DNA from: Parachryseolinea silvisoli
GTDB taxonomy: Bacteria; Bacteroidota; Bacteroidia; Cytophagales; Cyclobacteriaceae
DNA length: 64,000 nt
Direction: 5' to 3'
NCBI RefSeq assembly: GCF_021190955.1
Contig: NZ_JAIOAO010000004.1
Location: 186,001 to 250,000 of the forward strand
Both the position numbers and the translations under genes were made by a program. Of this stretch, positions 27,546-35,459 are shown in pieces. Position 1 is the first letter of the stretch; each line of letters begins with the position of its first letter. Below the pieces are notes generated by a model. The model made no database searches, was not told the origin of the DNA, and saw only the letters and a list, made by a program, of their open reading frames with translations.

Positions 27546-27565
27546 TAGTCTGTATTTATGGACTA
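27546..27565. promoter_or_regulatory. candidate HxlR operator
   Basis: TAGTC, 10 bp, GACTA forms a 20-bp dyad between the divergent NmrA-like and HxlR genes, just downstream of the predicted HxlR start site. HxlR-type winged-helix dimers often bind such dyads beside their own gene. Binding is inferred. Confidence 0.35.
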
Positions 27566-27585
27566 ATACTGAAAACCAACTAGTT

Positions 27586-27936
27586 ATGACGGTAAAGATA
27601 AAAGACCTGGAGAACTGCCCCGTAACGGCAACACTGGAAATCATCGGCGGGAAGTGGAAAATGCTGGTCATTTACCTGGTCAGCAACGGCATCAACCGCT
27701 TTGGTAAAATGAGCATGATGATGAAAGACATCAGCAAACAAATGCTCACCACCCAGCTGCGCGACCTCGAGCGCGACGGGCTGCTGGAGCGTGTGATCTA
27801 TCCCGAAATACCGCCCCGCGTAGAATACTTTCTCACCCCCAAAGCGAAAGCCCTGATGCCTGCTCTGACCGTGCTGCGGGATTGGGGCCTGGAATATGCG
27901 CTGGTCGACAAGCCGGCAGAAGCCATAGCGGAATAA
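27586..27936 (+). CDS. HxlR family transcriptional regulator
   Basis: A 116-residue winged helix-turn-helix protein. The HxlR signature CPVTATLEIIGGKWKMLVI opens the domain, with MLTTQLRDLERDGLLERV as the recognition helix and start of the wing. The Cys in the CP motif is the redox-sensing residue of the MarR/DUF24 group (YodB, HypR), so thiol stress or electrophiles may be the signal. It is divergent from the NmrA-like oxidoreductase, its probable target. Confidence 0.93.
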   Translation: MTVKIKDLENCPVTATLEIIGGKWKMLVIYLVSNGINRFGKMSMMMKDISKQMLTTQLRDLERDGLLERVIYPEIPPRVEYFLTPKAKALMPALTVLRDWGLEYALVDKPAEAIAE

Positions 27937-27976
27937 GCGACGCCGTCGCTACCGGCGCTTTTCTTCAAAATCGTGT

Positions 27977-27984
27977 TACCTTTG
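27977..27984 (+). promoter_or_regulatory. -7 element for the HelD-like gene
   Basis: TACCTTTG is a perfect TAnnTTTG match ending only four bases before the ATG at 27989. The start site would fall on or next to the start codon, suggesting a leaderless mRNA. The -33 element is not clear. Confidence 0.45.
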
Positions 27985-27988
27985 CGCG

Positions 27989-30028
27989 ATGATCCATCGT
28001 ACAGAGCAGGAAGAGCGCGAATATCTCGAAGTCATAAAGGAAAAACTGCTGTATGCCATCCGGCGTGCAGATGATACAGTGCGTAGTTATTCGGCCGAGC
28101 TACAGCAGAGCAAGGAATACCTGTATGAGCACCAGTCGGGCATGGATGAAGCCGACATGGTAGCTTCCGAGCAGTCGATCAACCGTATGGCCTACACAGG
28201 CGAGTCGGCCGTGTCCCGAAAACGCAAGCTGCTCAAACTGGGACAATCCCCGTACTTCGGCCGCATCGACTTTTTACAAGAGGGCAAAGACAAGGAGAGT
28301 CTGGTATACATCGGCATCTACTCCTTTGCCGACGAGCGTGCAAACCTCATCTACGACTGGCGTGCTCCCGTATCGTCGATGTTCTACGACTTCGAGCTTG
28401 GTCCGGGTTGGTATACGACGCCGGGCGGTAAGGTCAATGGTGAGATCACGATTAAACGCCAGTACAAGATCCGCGAAGGTCAGATGGAGTTTATGATCGA
28501 AAACTCGGTCAACATCCACGACGACGTGTTGCAGAAGGAACTAAGCAAGGCCTCGGATGAGAAGATGAAAAACATCGTGGCCACGATTCAGCGCGACCAG
28601 AACGCTGTGATCCGTAACGAAACGGCTCCGGTCATGATCATCCAGGGAGTGGCCGGCTCCGGAAAGACGTCCATCGCGCTGCACCGTATAGCCTTTCTGT
28701 TATACCGCTTCCGCGAAGAGATTTCCGCCAAAGACATCCTGATCATATCACCCAACAAAGTCTTTGCTGACTACATCTCCAACGTATTGCCCGAGCTGGG
28801 AGAGGAGCAGATCCCCGAAATGGGCATGGACGAGCTCGCCGATACACTGCTGGAAAACAAGTCACGGTTCCAGACCTTCTTTGAGCAGGTATATGCCGTG
28901 TTGGAAAATCCCGATGCTGCCTTCATTGAGCGCATTAAATTCAAAGCGTCCCCCGAGTTTCTCAGTCAGCTCAACCGCTTTATCATTCACCTCGAAAATC
29001 ACTACTTCAACGAAACGGAGATTCGCGTCGCCGGCGTGATCGTGCCCTGGCCGTTCATCCAGGAGCGCGTAAAAACATACCATCGGGTACCGCTCCTGAA
29101 GCGGTTTCCGGAAGTAGTCAAAGATGTATTCCAACACATCCGCAGTCAGACAAACCGTAAGCTCAGCGGCCAGGAAAAAGCAAAAGTATGGGAGGCCGTG
29201 CCGCGCATCTTCAAGCTGACCAACGTCATGGAAGTATACCGGGAGTTCTATAAATTCATTGGCAAGCCCGAGATGTTCCGCATGATGCCGGGTGAGGTGT
29301 TGGAGTATTCCGATGTTTTCCCGCTGATCTATTGTAAAATACGCATGGAAGGCATACCCGCCTACGATCACGTAAAACACTTGCTGATCGACGAGATGCA
29401 AGACTACACGGCCATTCAGTACGCGGTGCTGTCGCGCTTGTTCAAATGCCGCAAGACCATTCTGGGCGATGTCAGCCAGCAAGTGAATCCGTACAGCGCA
29501 TCTTCGGCGGAAACGATCGAGCGTGTGTTTCCGCAAGGCGATGTGGTAAAGCTTTTAAGAAGCTATCGCTCCACGTTGGAGATTACCGCCTTCGCACAAC
29601 GCCTGTTCCGCAACCCCGACCTCCTGCCCATGGAGCGCCACGGCGAAGAACCGCAAGTAAAAGGTTTTGAGAGCAATGCGGAAGAAGCTGCCGCCATCAA
29701 ACATCATGTTGCCACCTATAAAGAAGCCGGCTATCAATCCCTTGGTATCATTGCCAAGACGCGCGACCAGGCTGCTTACCTGTATAATGAACTCCGTTCA
29801 CCGCATGTACATTTGCTGACAACCGACAGTACAGCCTTTCACGAAGGCGTCATTATTACCACCGCCCACCTGTCAAAAGGGTTGGAGTTTGATGAAGTCG
29901 TTGTTCCTTTTGTGTCGGCCCGTAACTACAACACCGCCGTCGACAAAAGTATGCTCTACATCGCCTGCACGCGGGCCATGCACAAGCTTACGCTATTATA
30001 CACGCAGGAGCGTTCTTCTTTTATTTAG
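27989..30028 (+). CDS. HelD-like UvrD/Rep-family ATPase
   Basis: HelD proteins are superfamily-1 ATPases that strip stalled RNA polymerase from DNA. The 679-residue product starts with a coiled coil (about 1-65), which in HelD enters the polymerase secondary channel. It continues with the HelD hallmark YDWRAPVSSMFYDF (about 122-135), Walker A GVAGSGKT (220-227) and Walker B-like LLIDEMQDYTAIQ. Late motifs include TTAHLSKGLEFDEVVVP and YIACTRAMHKL. The length is close to B. subtilis HelD. There is no DNA-unwinding partner nearby. The ATG at 27989 is the only good start and may be leaderless. Confidence 0.92.
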   Translation: MIHRTEQEEREYLEVIKEKLLYAIRRADDTVRSYSAELQQSKEYLYEHQSGMDEADMVASEQSINRMAYTGESAVSRKRKLLKLGQSPYFGRIDFLQEGKDKESLVYIGIYSFADERANLIYDWRAPVSSMFYDFELGPGWYTTPGGKVNGEITIKRQYKIREGQMEFMIENSVNIHDDVLQKELSKASDEKMKNIVATIQRDQNAVIRNETAPVMIIQGVAGSGKTSIALHRIAFLLYRFREEISAKDILIISPNKVFADYISNVLPELGEEQIPEMGMDELADTLLENKSRFQTFFEQVYAVLENPDAAFIERIKFKASPEFLSQLNRFIIHLENHYFNETEIRVAGVIVPWPFIQERVKTYHRVPLLKRFPEVVKDVFQHIRSQTNRKLSGQEKAKVWEAVPRIFKLTNVMEVYREFYKFIGKPEMFRMMPGEVLEYSDVFPLIYCKIRMEGIPAYDHVKHLLIDEMQDYTAIQYAVLSRLFKCRKTILGDVSQQVNPYSASSAETIERVFPQGDVVKLLRSYRSTLEITAFAQRLFRNPDLLPMERHGEEPQVKGFESNAEEAAAIKHHVATYKEAGYQSLGIIAKTRDQAAYLYNELRSPHVHLLTTDSTAFHEGVIITTAHLSKGLEFDEVVVPFVSARNYNTAVDKSMLYIACTRAMHKLTLLYTQERSSFI

Positions 30029-30153
30029 CTGCCGCCGCCGCGTCGTGCATGATCTTTTCCTTGTGCGACGCGCTAACAACTGAAAAAGCTATCGCGTATC
30101 GTAAACGCCGAGCGGCGGATATATACCCGTGCGCCAATCCCCAGGACTGCGCA

Positions 30154-30801
30154 TTAGCCCTGCGTGACCACGGCATCTGCCTGATCTTCAGCCGGCGGGT
30201 TGATGTACGCCTGAATTTGGGGCAGGTATTTTGTCTTAACGATTACGGTATCCGCAATGAAGTCGTGAATCGCGCGACGTTGTTTGTTGGTTAGCAAGAC
30301 GATCAATTCGCTGTAAAACCAAACGTTGTTTATCCAGGTGTTTATCGTAAAAAGCAAGGGTGCCATCGACATCAGGTAGCGGGAACGCTCCAGAAAGCCG
30401 AGGCTGGTGTAGGTATTCATGTCGGCGGCGAATAAGGCTGTGGTCATGACGAACACAGAAAAGATGGAAAGGGCAAATGTCACAATATTTCGCAGAAAGG
30501 CCTCCTTTAGGCCAATAGGCTGTCCGGTAGTTTTTAGAATGGTAAGTCCCGCGATGAGCTTGCCGGGTGTACCACCATTTCGAGCGGGAAGATACACCGC
30601 GTACCACAGGTTGAATGCCAGTATGGGCAGGATGCTCAGCAGGTATGCTTCGCCGCCGAAGGATTGAATGTACATGGCCAGGAGCGCAACTGGGGTACAA
30701 AAAAGGCCGTCGAGCAGCAGGGAGCCAAGCCGGAGGCCAAAGCCGCCGTAAATATTGTCGGGAATACCTGGGATTTGATGTGGAACGTCGTCTGCGTGCA
30801 T
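30154..30801 (-). CDS. RDD family membrane protein
   Basis: A 215-residue protein with about four hydrophobic segments. The RDD motif appears as FGLRLGSLLLDGLF, with Arg and Asp inside the first helix, and NGGTPGKLIAGLTIL follows as in other members. The domain occurs in transporters and in sodium/proton antiport-like proteins, but a general function is not settled. It converges on the HelD-like gene with no visible terminator between. Confidence 0.85.
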   Translation of the reverse strand: MHADDVPHQIPGIPDNIYGGFGLRLGSLLLDGLFCTPVALLAMYIQSFGGEAYLLSILPILAFNLWYAVYLPARNGGTPGKLIAGLTILKTTGQPIGLKEAFLRNIVTFALSIFSVFVMTTALFAADMNTYTSLGFLERSRYLMSMAPLLFTINTWINNVWFYSELIVLLTNKQRRAIHDFIADTVIVKTKYLPQIQAYINPPAEDQADAVVTQG

Positions 30802-30965
30802 AGCGGAAAATTTACGCGATTAATGGCTGTTTCGGTGGGGGAGTAACCCTCGGGATTTGAAAATCAGCATTGGCAGCGGCACAGACGAACGATGCTGTGG
30901 TTAAACCCCGAACACGCCATGATGCTTTCCGAAGGAGTGGCGAGTAAAATTCAGAAACCGCTTTC

Positions 30966-31382
30966 TTAATGGGATTGACCCAATAGCCGCTCCATGATCA
31001 CGTAATCTATACCGTCTTTTAAGAACGTACTGTTGGTTTTATGAAAGCCAGCCCTTTCGTAGAATGCGGCTTTCGATGTACGTGCATTGCACCATAACCT
31101 TCGGACACCGTAATCGCCGGCCTTATCCAGTAGATACCGCAATAGCGCGCGGCCATACCCCTTGCCTTGTTCGTCTGTGTGCGTGGCGAATTTTCTGAAT
31201 TGTGCCTCCTGGCCATCCATAAAAAGAGAAATGACCGATACAAGGCGATCGCCTTCATAAACGCCAAAGTGCCGTCCCTGTTCGTCTTCTGCCAGCTGTA
31301 CATAGCCAATCGGTTTGTCAGGCCACATGACCTGGTGTCGGATAGACCATGTGTCTGCCGCAGTGATTTCCCGTACGTCCAT
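30966..31382 (-). CDS. GNAT family N-acetyltransferase
   Basis: A 138-residue acetyl-CoA-dependent acetyltransferase. The CoA-binding motif A is TDEQGKGYGRALLRYLLDKA (R/QxxGxG/A), followed by RLWCNARTSKAAFYERAGF. The ATG at 31382 gives MDVREITAADTW; an upstream extension is not supported. The acceptor is unknown. It is a single-gene unit. Confidence 0.9.
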   Translation of the reverse strand: MDVREITAADTWSIRHQVMWPDKPIGYVQLAEDEQGRHFGVYEGDRLVSVISLFMDGQEAQFRKFATHTDEQGKGYGRALLRYLLDKAGDYGVRRLWCNARTSKAAFYERAGFHKTNSTFLKDGIDYVIMERLLGQSH

Positions 31383-31507
31383 GCGGCAAAGATATCGGAA
31401 CAATAGTAATTTTTTTGCGACTTTTGAGACGCCCTTTTTTTGTTCCTACAATACATCCGGATGAAACAATATCACGTTAACTATACTGCAATACTAAAAA
31501 CACCCCG

Positions 31508-32308
31508 ATGAAACATCCCCTGATCTACCTTACCCTGTCGTTGCTGCTCGTAATACGCTGTAGCTCCGACGATGACCACCAGGCCGCCGAGACCAAGCCC
31601 CGACTCCTCTCTGTCGTCATGTCCATGCAACGCAGTGACGGCACCTTTCGTCCCGGCTATTCCCGCACATTCTTCTACTCATCCTCCGGCCGCCTCGAAC
31701 GCGAAGAATATGCTTCGTATGAGAGCGAAGAAGAAAAGTTCTACGTCCTCTGGACCGACGCATTCACCTACGCCGGCAACAAAGTCACCCGGATCGATCG
31801 CACCCGCACGGAAACAGGCTCGATGAGCACCACAAACTATACGTACGACACAAAAGGCCGCGTCTCTGCCATCCACCTGGACGAAGACATCGACACCGAC
31901 GTCACCATTACCTACGAAGCAGGAGACACCCTCAACGCGCTTTATCAAAGCAGCAATGGCCGGTGGTTCAAATACCGCATGTTGATGTCCGGCGACAACA
32001 TCGTCTACGGCAAAACCATCGACGACTCCAATCGCTTTGCCAACGAGACGTACTATGAATTTGACGACAATGTCAATCCCTACAGCCTGCTGGGCTTCAC
32101 CGACATGTTCTTCGAAAGCGCATCCAAAAACAACAAAGTTCGCCAAAGCAGCAGTTATTACACACCTGCCAAACCCACCTCGGTACCATATTCTCACGAG
32201 TATACTTATCTCAACGGCCTCCCCGTAAAACAGACCATTCGTTACAAGTCTTACAACACGGGTGAGCACACCGGCGTAGCGCAATGGGAGTTTGAATACG
32301 AAGAGTAA
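31508..32308 (+). CDS. surface lipoprotein with YD-like repeats
   Basis: A 266-residue lipoprotein with lipobox ending at Cys18, followed by SSDDDH. A serine and run of acidic residues right after the lipidated Cys is the Bacteroidota lipoprotein export signal for display on the cell surface. The body is made of short beta repeats of the type YTYDTKGRVSAI and YEYDDNVNPYSL-like units, resembling YD/RHS-type or DUF4595-like proteins. No enzyme motif is seen. It lies 204 bases upstream of the chitinase gene on the same strand. Confidence 0.75.
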   Translation: MKHPLIYLTLSLLLVIRCSSDDDHQAAETKPRLLSVVMSMQRSDGTFRPGYSRTFFYSSSGRLEREEYASYESEEEKFYVLWTDAFTYAGNKVTRIDRTRTETGSMSTTNYTYDTKGRVSAIHLDEDIDTDVTITYEAGDTLNALYQSSNGRWFKYRMLMSGDNIVYGKTIDDSNRFANETYYEFDDNVNPYSLLGFTDMFFESASKNNKVRQSSSYYTPAKPTSVPYSHEYTYLNGLPVKQTIRYKSYNTGEHTGVAQWEFEYEE

Positions 32309-32364
32309 CTGAAGTAAACGATAGAGCCCGATACATTTTCGATAGACTGTGTAAGGGTATTTTG

Positions 32365-32399
32365 CAATTATTGAACGGTTATCGCCAATTATTAAACGG
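32365..32399. promoter_or_regulatory. 14-bp direct repeat upstream of chitinase
   Basis: CAATTATTGAACGG (32365-32378) and CAATTATTAAACGG (32386-32399) differ at one base and start exactly 21 bp apart, two helical turns. They lie about 115 bases before the chitinase ATG. The geometry suits a regulator binding two direct half-sites on one DNA face. Confidence 0.5.
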
Positions 32400-32512
32400 A
32401 GCAGTGTACTCTTACCTGCTCCTTACTTTTACGCGCTGTCATAGCCCTTAATGGGTATATAAAAAGTGTAGCCTTAAAAGTTACAGCGCGGAAACGATAA
32501 ATCGTACTATAT

Positions 32513-35068
32513 ATGCAAAAACAAAAACTACTACTATTATTCTCACTGCTGTTGTTTGCGGGTAGCGCCTTCGCGCAGACCTGCTACAATGTCGTAGGCT
32601 ACTATCCTTCGTGGGTAGCCGGCGGAAACTACTACATCAATTCTCCTTCGAAAATTGACTACAGCAAGTACACGCACATTTGTTATGCCTTCGTAATTCC
32701 CGGTACCGATGGTAACATTGGCGGCGTGGGTAATGGCGCCGCACTGACCGACCTGGTGACCCGTGGTCACGCAGCCGGTGTAAAAGTGCTGCTGTCGGTA
32801 GGGGGGTGGTTGGATTCATCGCCCGGTAACACGCCCTTCGAAGCGATCGCTACCAACACGGCGTCCATCAACCGTCTGGCCGAGGCTTGCGCGCGATTGG
32901 TAACGCAATACAACCTCGACGGCATCGACCTCGACTGGGAGTATCCGACCACAAAAGCACGCTGGAATGCACTCGCTCCCGTGATCGCTACCCGCATGCA
33001 CGGCATGGGCAAGCTGTTTACAGCAGCGGTCGCCGAAAGCGCTTATTATGGTGACAACTACGACAACGTCAGCATCGTAGATTTGCTCAACATCATGTGC
33101 TATGGCCCGTACTCCATGGCCCGCGACGCCATGCAATACTGGACCAACCGCGGCGTGCCGCAAAACAAGCGCATGCTCGGTGTTCCGTTCTACGACCAGC
33201 ACAACACTACGGCAGAACACGTTCAGAAATCCAACCTGGCCAAGACCACAGCCGCCGGTATCATGATCTGGGACATTGCGTCCGAATACGGCGACATCAA
33301 CTCCATTTACAATACGCTCGGTAATGTTTGTAACAATGCCACACCGGTGCCGGGCAACCTGGCGCTGAACAAAACCGTCACGGCATCGTCTACGGAAGAT
33401 CCGCAATACGCGGCATCGTACGCGGTAGACGCCAGCTACAGCACACGCTGGTCGTCTACATTCTCTAACGATCAGTGGATCTATGTGGACCTCGGCGGTC
33501 CGTATAGTGTCAACCGGGTAAAGATCACGTGGGAAGCCGCGTATGCCACAGCCTATGAAATACAAGTATCGGACAACCCCGCCGCCAACGACTGGAAACA
33601 AGTTAAAGCGGTCACCGGTAACAACACGGTGGTCAATGATCATACTGGCCTGAGCGCCACCGGCCGCTATGTGCGCATTGCCGCCTCGGCCCGTGCCACA
33701 GCCTATGGATACTCCATCTTCGCCCTGGAAGTATACGGCACACAAGCCGACAACCAGGCACCGACCGCACCGACAAACCTGCGCAGCACCGCGGTGGCCG
33801 CCGGCAGCGTCAGCCTGGCCTGGAATGCATCGAGCGACAACGTGGCGGTTACGGGCTACGATGTATTTAAAGACGGTGTACTGGTGACGACTACAACAGG
33901 CACCACGTATACGGCTACAGGCCTGGTAGAGAACACCACCTATACCTTTACCGTCAAAGCAAAAGACGCGGCGGGCAATAGCTCTGCGGTAAGCAATAGT
34001 GTCAGCGTGGTAACACCGGTGAACATTGCACGCAACAAACCCGTTACCGTTTCTTCAGAAGAGACCACAGACTATGTGAAGGCTTATGCTGTCGACGGCA
34101 ATCTGACAACCCGCTGGTCGACATTGTTCAGCGATCCGCAATGGATCTACATCGACCTCGGCGCACGCTACGACCTCAACCGCGTACGCACGGTATGGGA
34201 GACCGCGTATGCGAAGGCATTTGACGTGCAAGTGTCTGATAATCCGTCTGCCAACGACTGGAAACAGCTCTACAGCACAACCACCGCCACAGGTGGCACG
34301 AACGACATCCCGGTAACAGGCACTGGCCGCTATGTGCGCATCTATGCGACCCAACGCAACACCGTCTATGGCTACTCCCTGTGGGAAGTGGAAGTATACG
34401 GCACACCGGCCAGCGAAGAGCAACTGGTGAACCTGGCGCTGAACAAAACAGCCGTAGCGTCCTCCCTCGAAGACGCCACCTTCCCGGCCAACCTGGCCAT
34501 CGATGGCAACGTGGCTACCCGGTGGGCGAGCCTTGAAGGCATTGATCCGCAATTCATAACGGTTGACCTGGGCGCTACGTACGACATCCGCCGTGTGAAG
34601 CTGGTGTGGGAAAATGCCTATGCAAAAAACTACACGCTCGAAGTATCGACCGACGGCAACGCCTGGAACGAAGTATACAACACCACGACCGGCGACGGTG
34701 CTGCAGATGACATCGCCCTCACGGCGGTAGCCGCGCGCTACGTACGTTTGAACGGCACTGCCCGCGGTACGACGTATGGCTATTCCCTGTACGAGTTTGA
34801 AGTGTACGGCACGACACAAGCGGCGCGTATGGCCCTCTCGGTATATCCGAACCCGGCACGCGTAATGATCGGTGTCAGCGTACAAGGCACTGTTGGTCAA
34901 GCTGCTATAAAAATTGTCAACACGTCTACCGGACAGGTATCGCACACGTCTGCGGTAACGAAAGAAGGAACGACACAGATTAGCGTTTCCGGCTGGCAAA
35001 AAGGTATATACCTCATCCAGCTGAAGACAGAAAAAGAAACACTGCAGCAGCGACTCGTCATCGAGTAA
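32513..35068 (+). CDS. secreted GH18 chitinase with three discoidin domains and T9SS sorting domain
   Basis: GH18 enzymes hydrolyse chitin-type beta-1,4-GlcNAc chains. The 851-residue protein has a signal peptide (1-22) and a GH18 domain (about 24-275) with DGIDLDWEYP, whose Glu143 is the catalytic acid. Three F5/8-type-C (discoidin) carbohydrate-binding domains follow at about 282-410, 504-631 and 639-767, with a fibronectin III domain between the first two (416-501). A T9SS type A sorting domain (SVYPNPA, about 775-851) ends it. T9SS cargo is exported across the outer membrane, so it acts outside the cell or on its surface. The GH18 domain is compact. It precedes a SusC/SusD pair that may import the products. 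Confidence 0.92.
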   Translation: MQKQKLLLLFSLLLFAGSAFAQTCYNVVGYYPSWVAGGNYYINSPSKIDYSKYTHICYAFVIPGTDGNIGGVGNGAALTDLVTRGHAAGVKVLLSVGGWLDSSPGNTPFEAIATNTASINRLAEACARLVTQYNLDGIDLDWEYPTTKARWNALAPVIATRMHGMGKLFTAAVAESAYYGDNYDNVSIVDLLNIMCYGPYSMARDAMQYWTNRGVPQNKRMLGVPFYDQHNTTAEHVQKSNLAKTTAAGIMIWDIASEYGDINSIYNTLGNVCNNATPVPGNLALNKTVTASSTEDPQYAASYAVDASYSTRWSSTFSNDQWIYVDLGGPYSVNRVKITWEAAYATAYEIQVSDNPAANDWKQVKAVTGNNTVVNDHTGLSATGRYVRIAASARATAYGYSIFALEVYGTQADNQAPTAPTNLRSTAVAAGSVSLAWNASSDNVAVTGYDVFKDGVLVTTTTGTTYTATGLVENTTYTFTVKAKDAAGNSSAVSNSVSVVTPVNIARNKPVTVSSEETTDYVKAYAVDGNLTTRWSTLFSDPQWIYIDLGARYDLNRVRTVWETAYAKAFDVQVSDNPSANDWKQLYSTTTATGGTNDIPVTGTGRYVRIYATQRNTVYGYSLWEVEVYGTPASEEQLVNLALNKTAVASSLEDATFPANLAIDGNVATRWASLEGIDPQFITVDLGATYDIRRVKLVWENAYAKNYTLEVSTDGNAWNEVYNTTTGDGAADDIALTAVAARYVRLNGTARGTTYGYSLYEFEVYGTTQAARMALSVYPNPARVMIGVSVQGTVGQAAIKIVNTSTGQVSHTSAVTKEGTTQISVSGWQKGIYLIQLKTEKETLQQRLVIE

Positions 35069-35094
35069 CGAGTCTATAGTGTATATGTAACGTC

Positions 35095-35124
35095 AAAGCC
35101 CCACTGAATCAGTGGGGCTTTGTT
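35095..35124 (+). terminator. rho-independent terminator of chitinase
   Basis: AAAGCCCCACT (35095-35105) pairs with AGTGGGGCTTT (35111-35121) around a 5-base loop, with a short T-rich tail. Confidence 0.75.
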
Positions 35125-35345
35125 CTGTCGAGCAGTTGTATACCGTTGTTTAAAAAATACTCCCCCAGATTACGGTAAGTAGCCGCATTAAAAAATTAAG
35201 AAGATGTGCGCCGTGCAAATTTAATCTTACATGCACCGCAAGGCCGGATGCCCTAATCCGTGCGTTAAACCCTCTTTTCCAAACCGGACAGTACATTGTG
35301 TACGCACACGTTGTAAGCGTTGGCGTCCACGATTGTTGTATGTCC

Positions 35346-35375
35346 TTGTTTTTCATTTTCGCACATTCTACTTTG
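35346..35375 (+). promoter_or_regulatory. candidate promoter of SusC/SusD pair 1
   Basis: TTG (35346-35348), 20 bp, TACTTTG (35369-35375). The -7 element is one base shorter than TAnnTTTG. The start site would be near 35382, just before the tandem palindromes. Confidence 0.4.
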
Positions 35376-35385
35376 CGCCCGTTTT

Positions 35386-35422
35386 GCTAAATAGGTTTAG
35401 CTGTAAGCTAAAAGCGTTTAGC
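35386..35422. promoter_or_regulatory. tandem palindromes in the SusC 1 leader
   Basis: Two copies of GCTAAA-N4-TTTAGC lie at 35386-35401 and 35407-35422, exactly 21 bp apart. The four arms are identical. They sit just after the predicted transcription start, where a repressor dimer pair could bind, or the RNA could fold as alternative hairpins. Confidence 0.55.
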
Positions 35423-35459
35423 AATAACCGCAACTAACTTAACAATATTAAACGCTAAC

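Noticed and set aside
32816-33745. A 309-codon minus-strand frame opposite the chitinase
   Set aside because: It is a shadow of the GH18/discoidin coding region with no recognisable domain.
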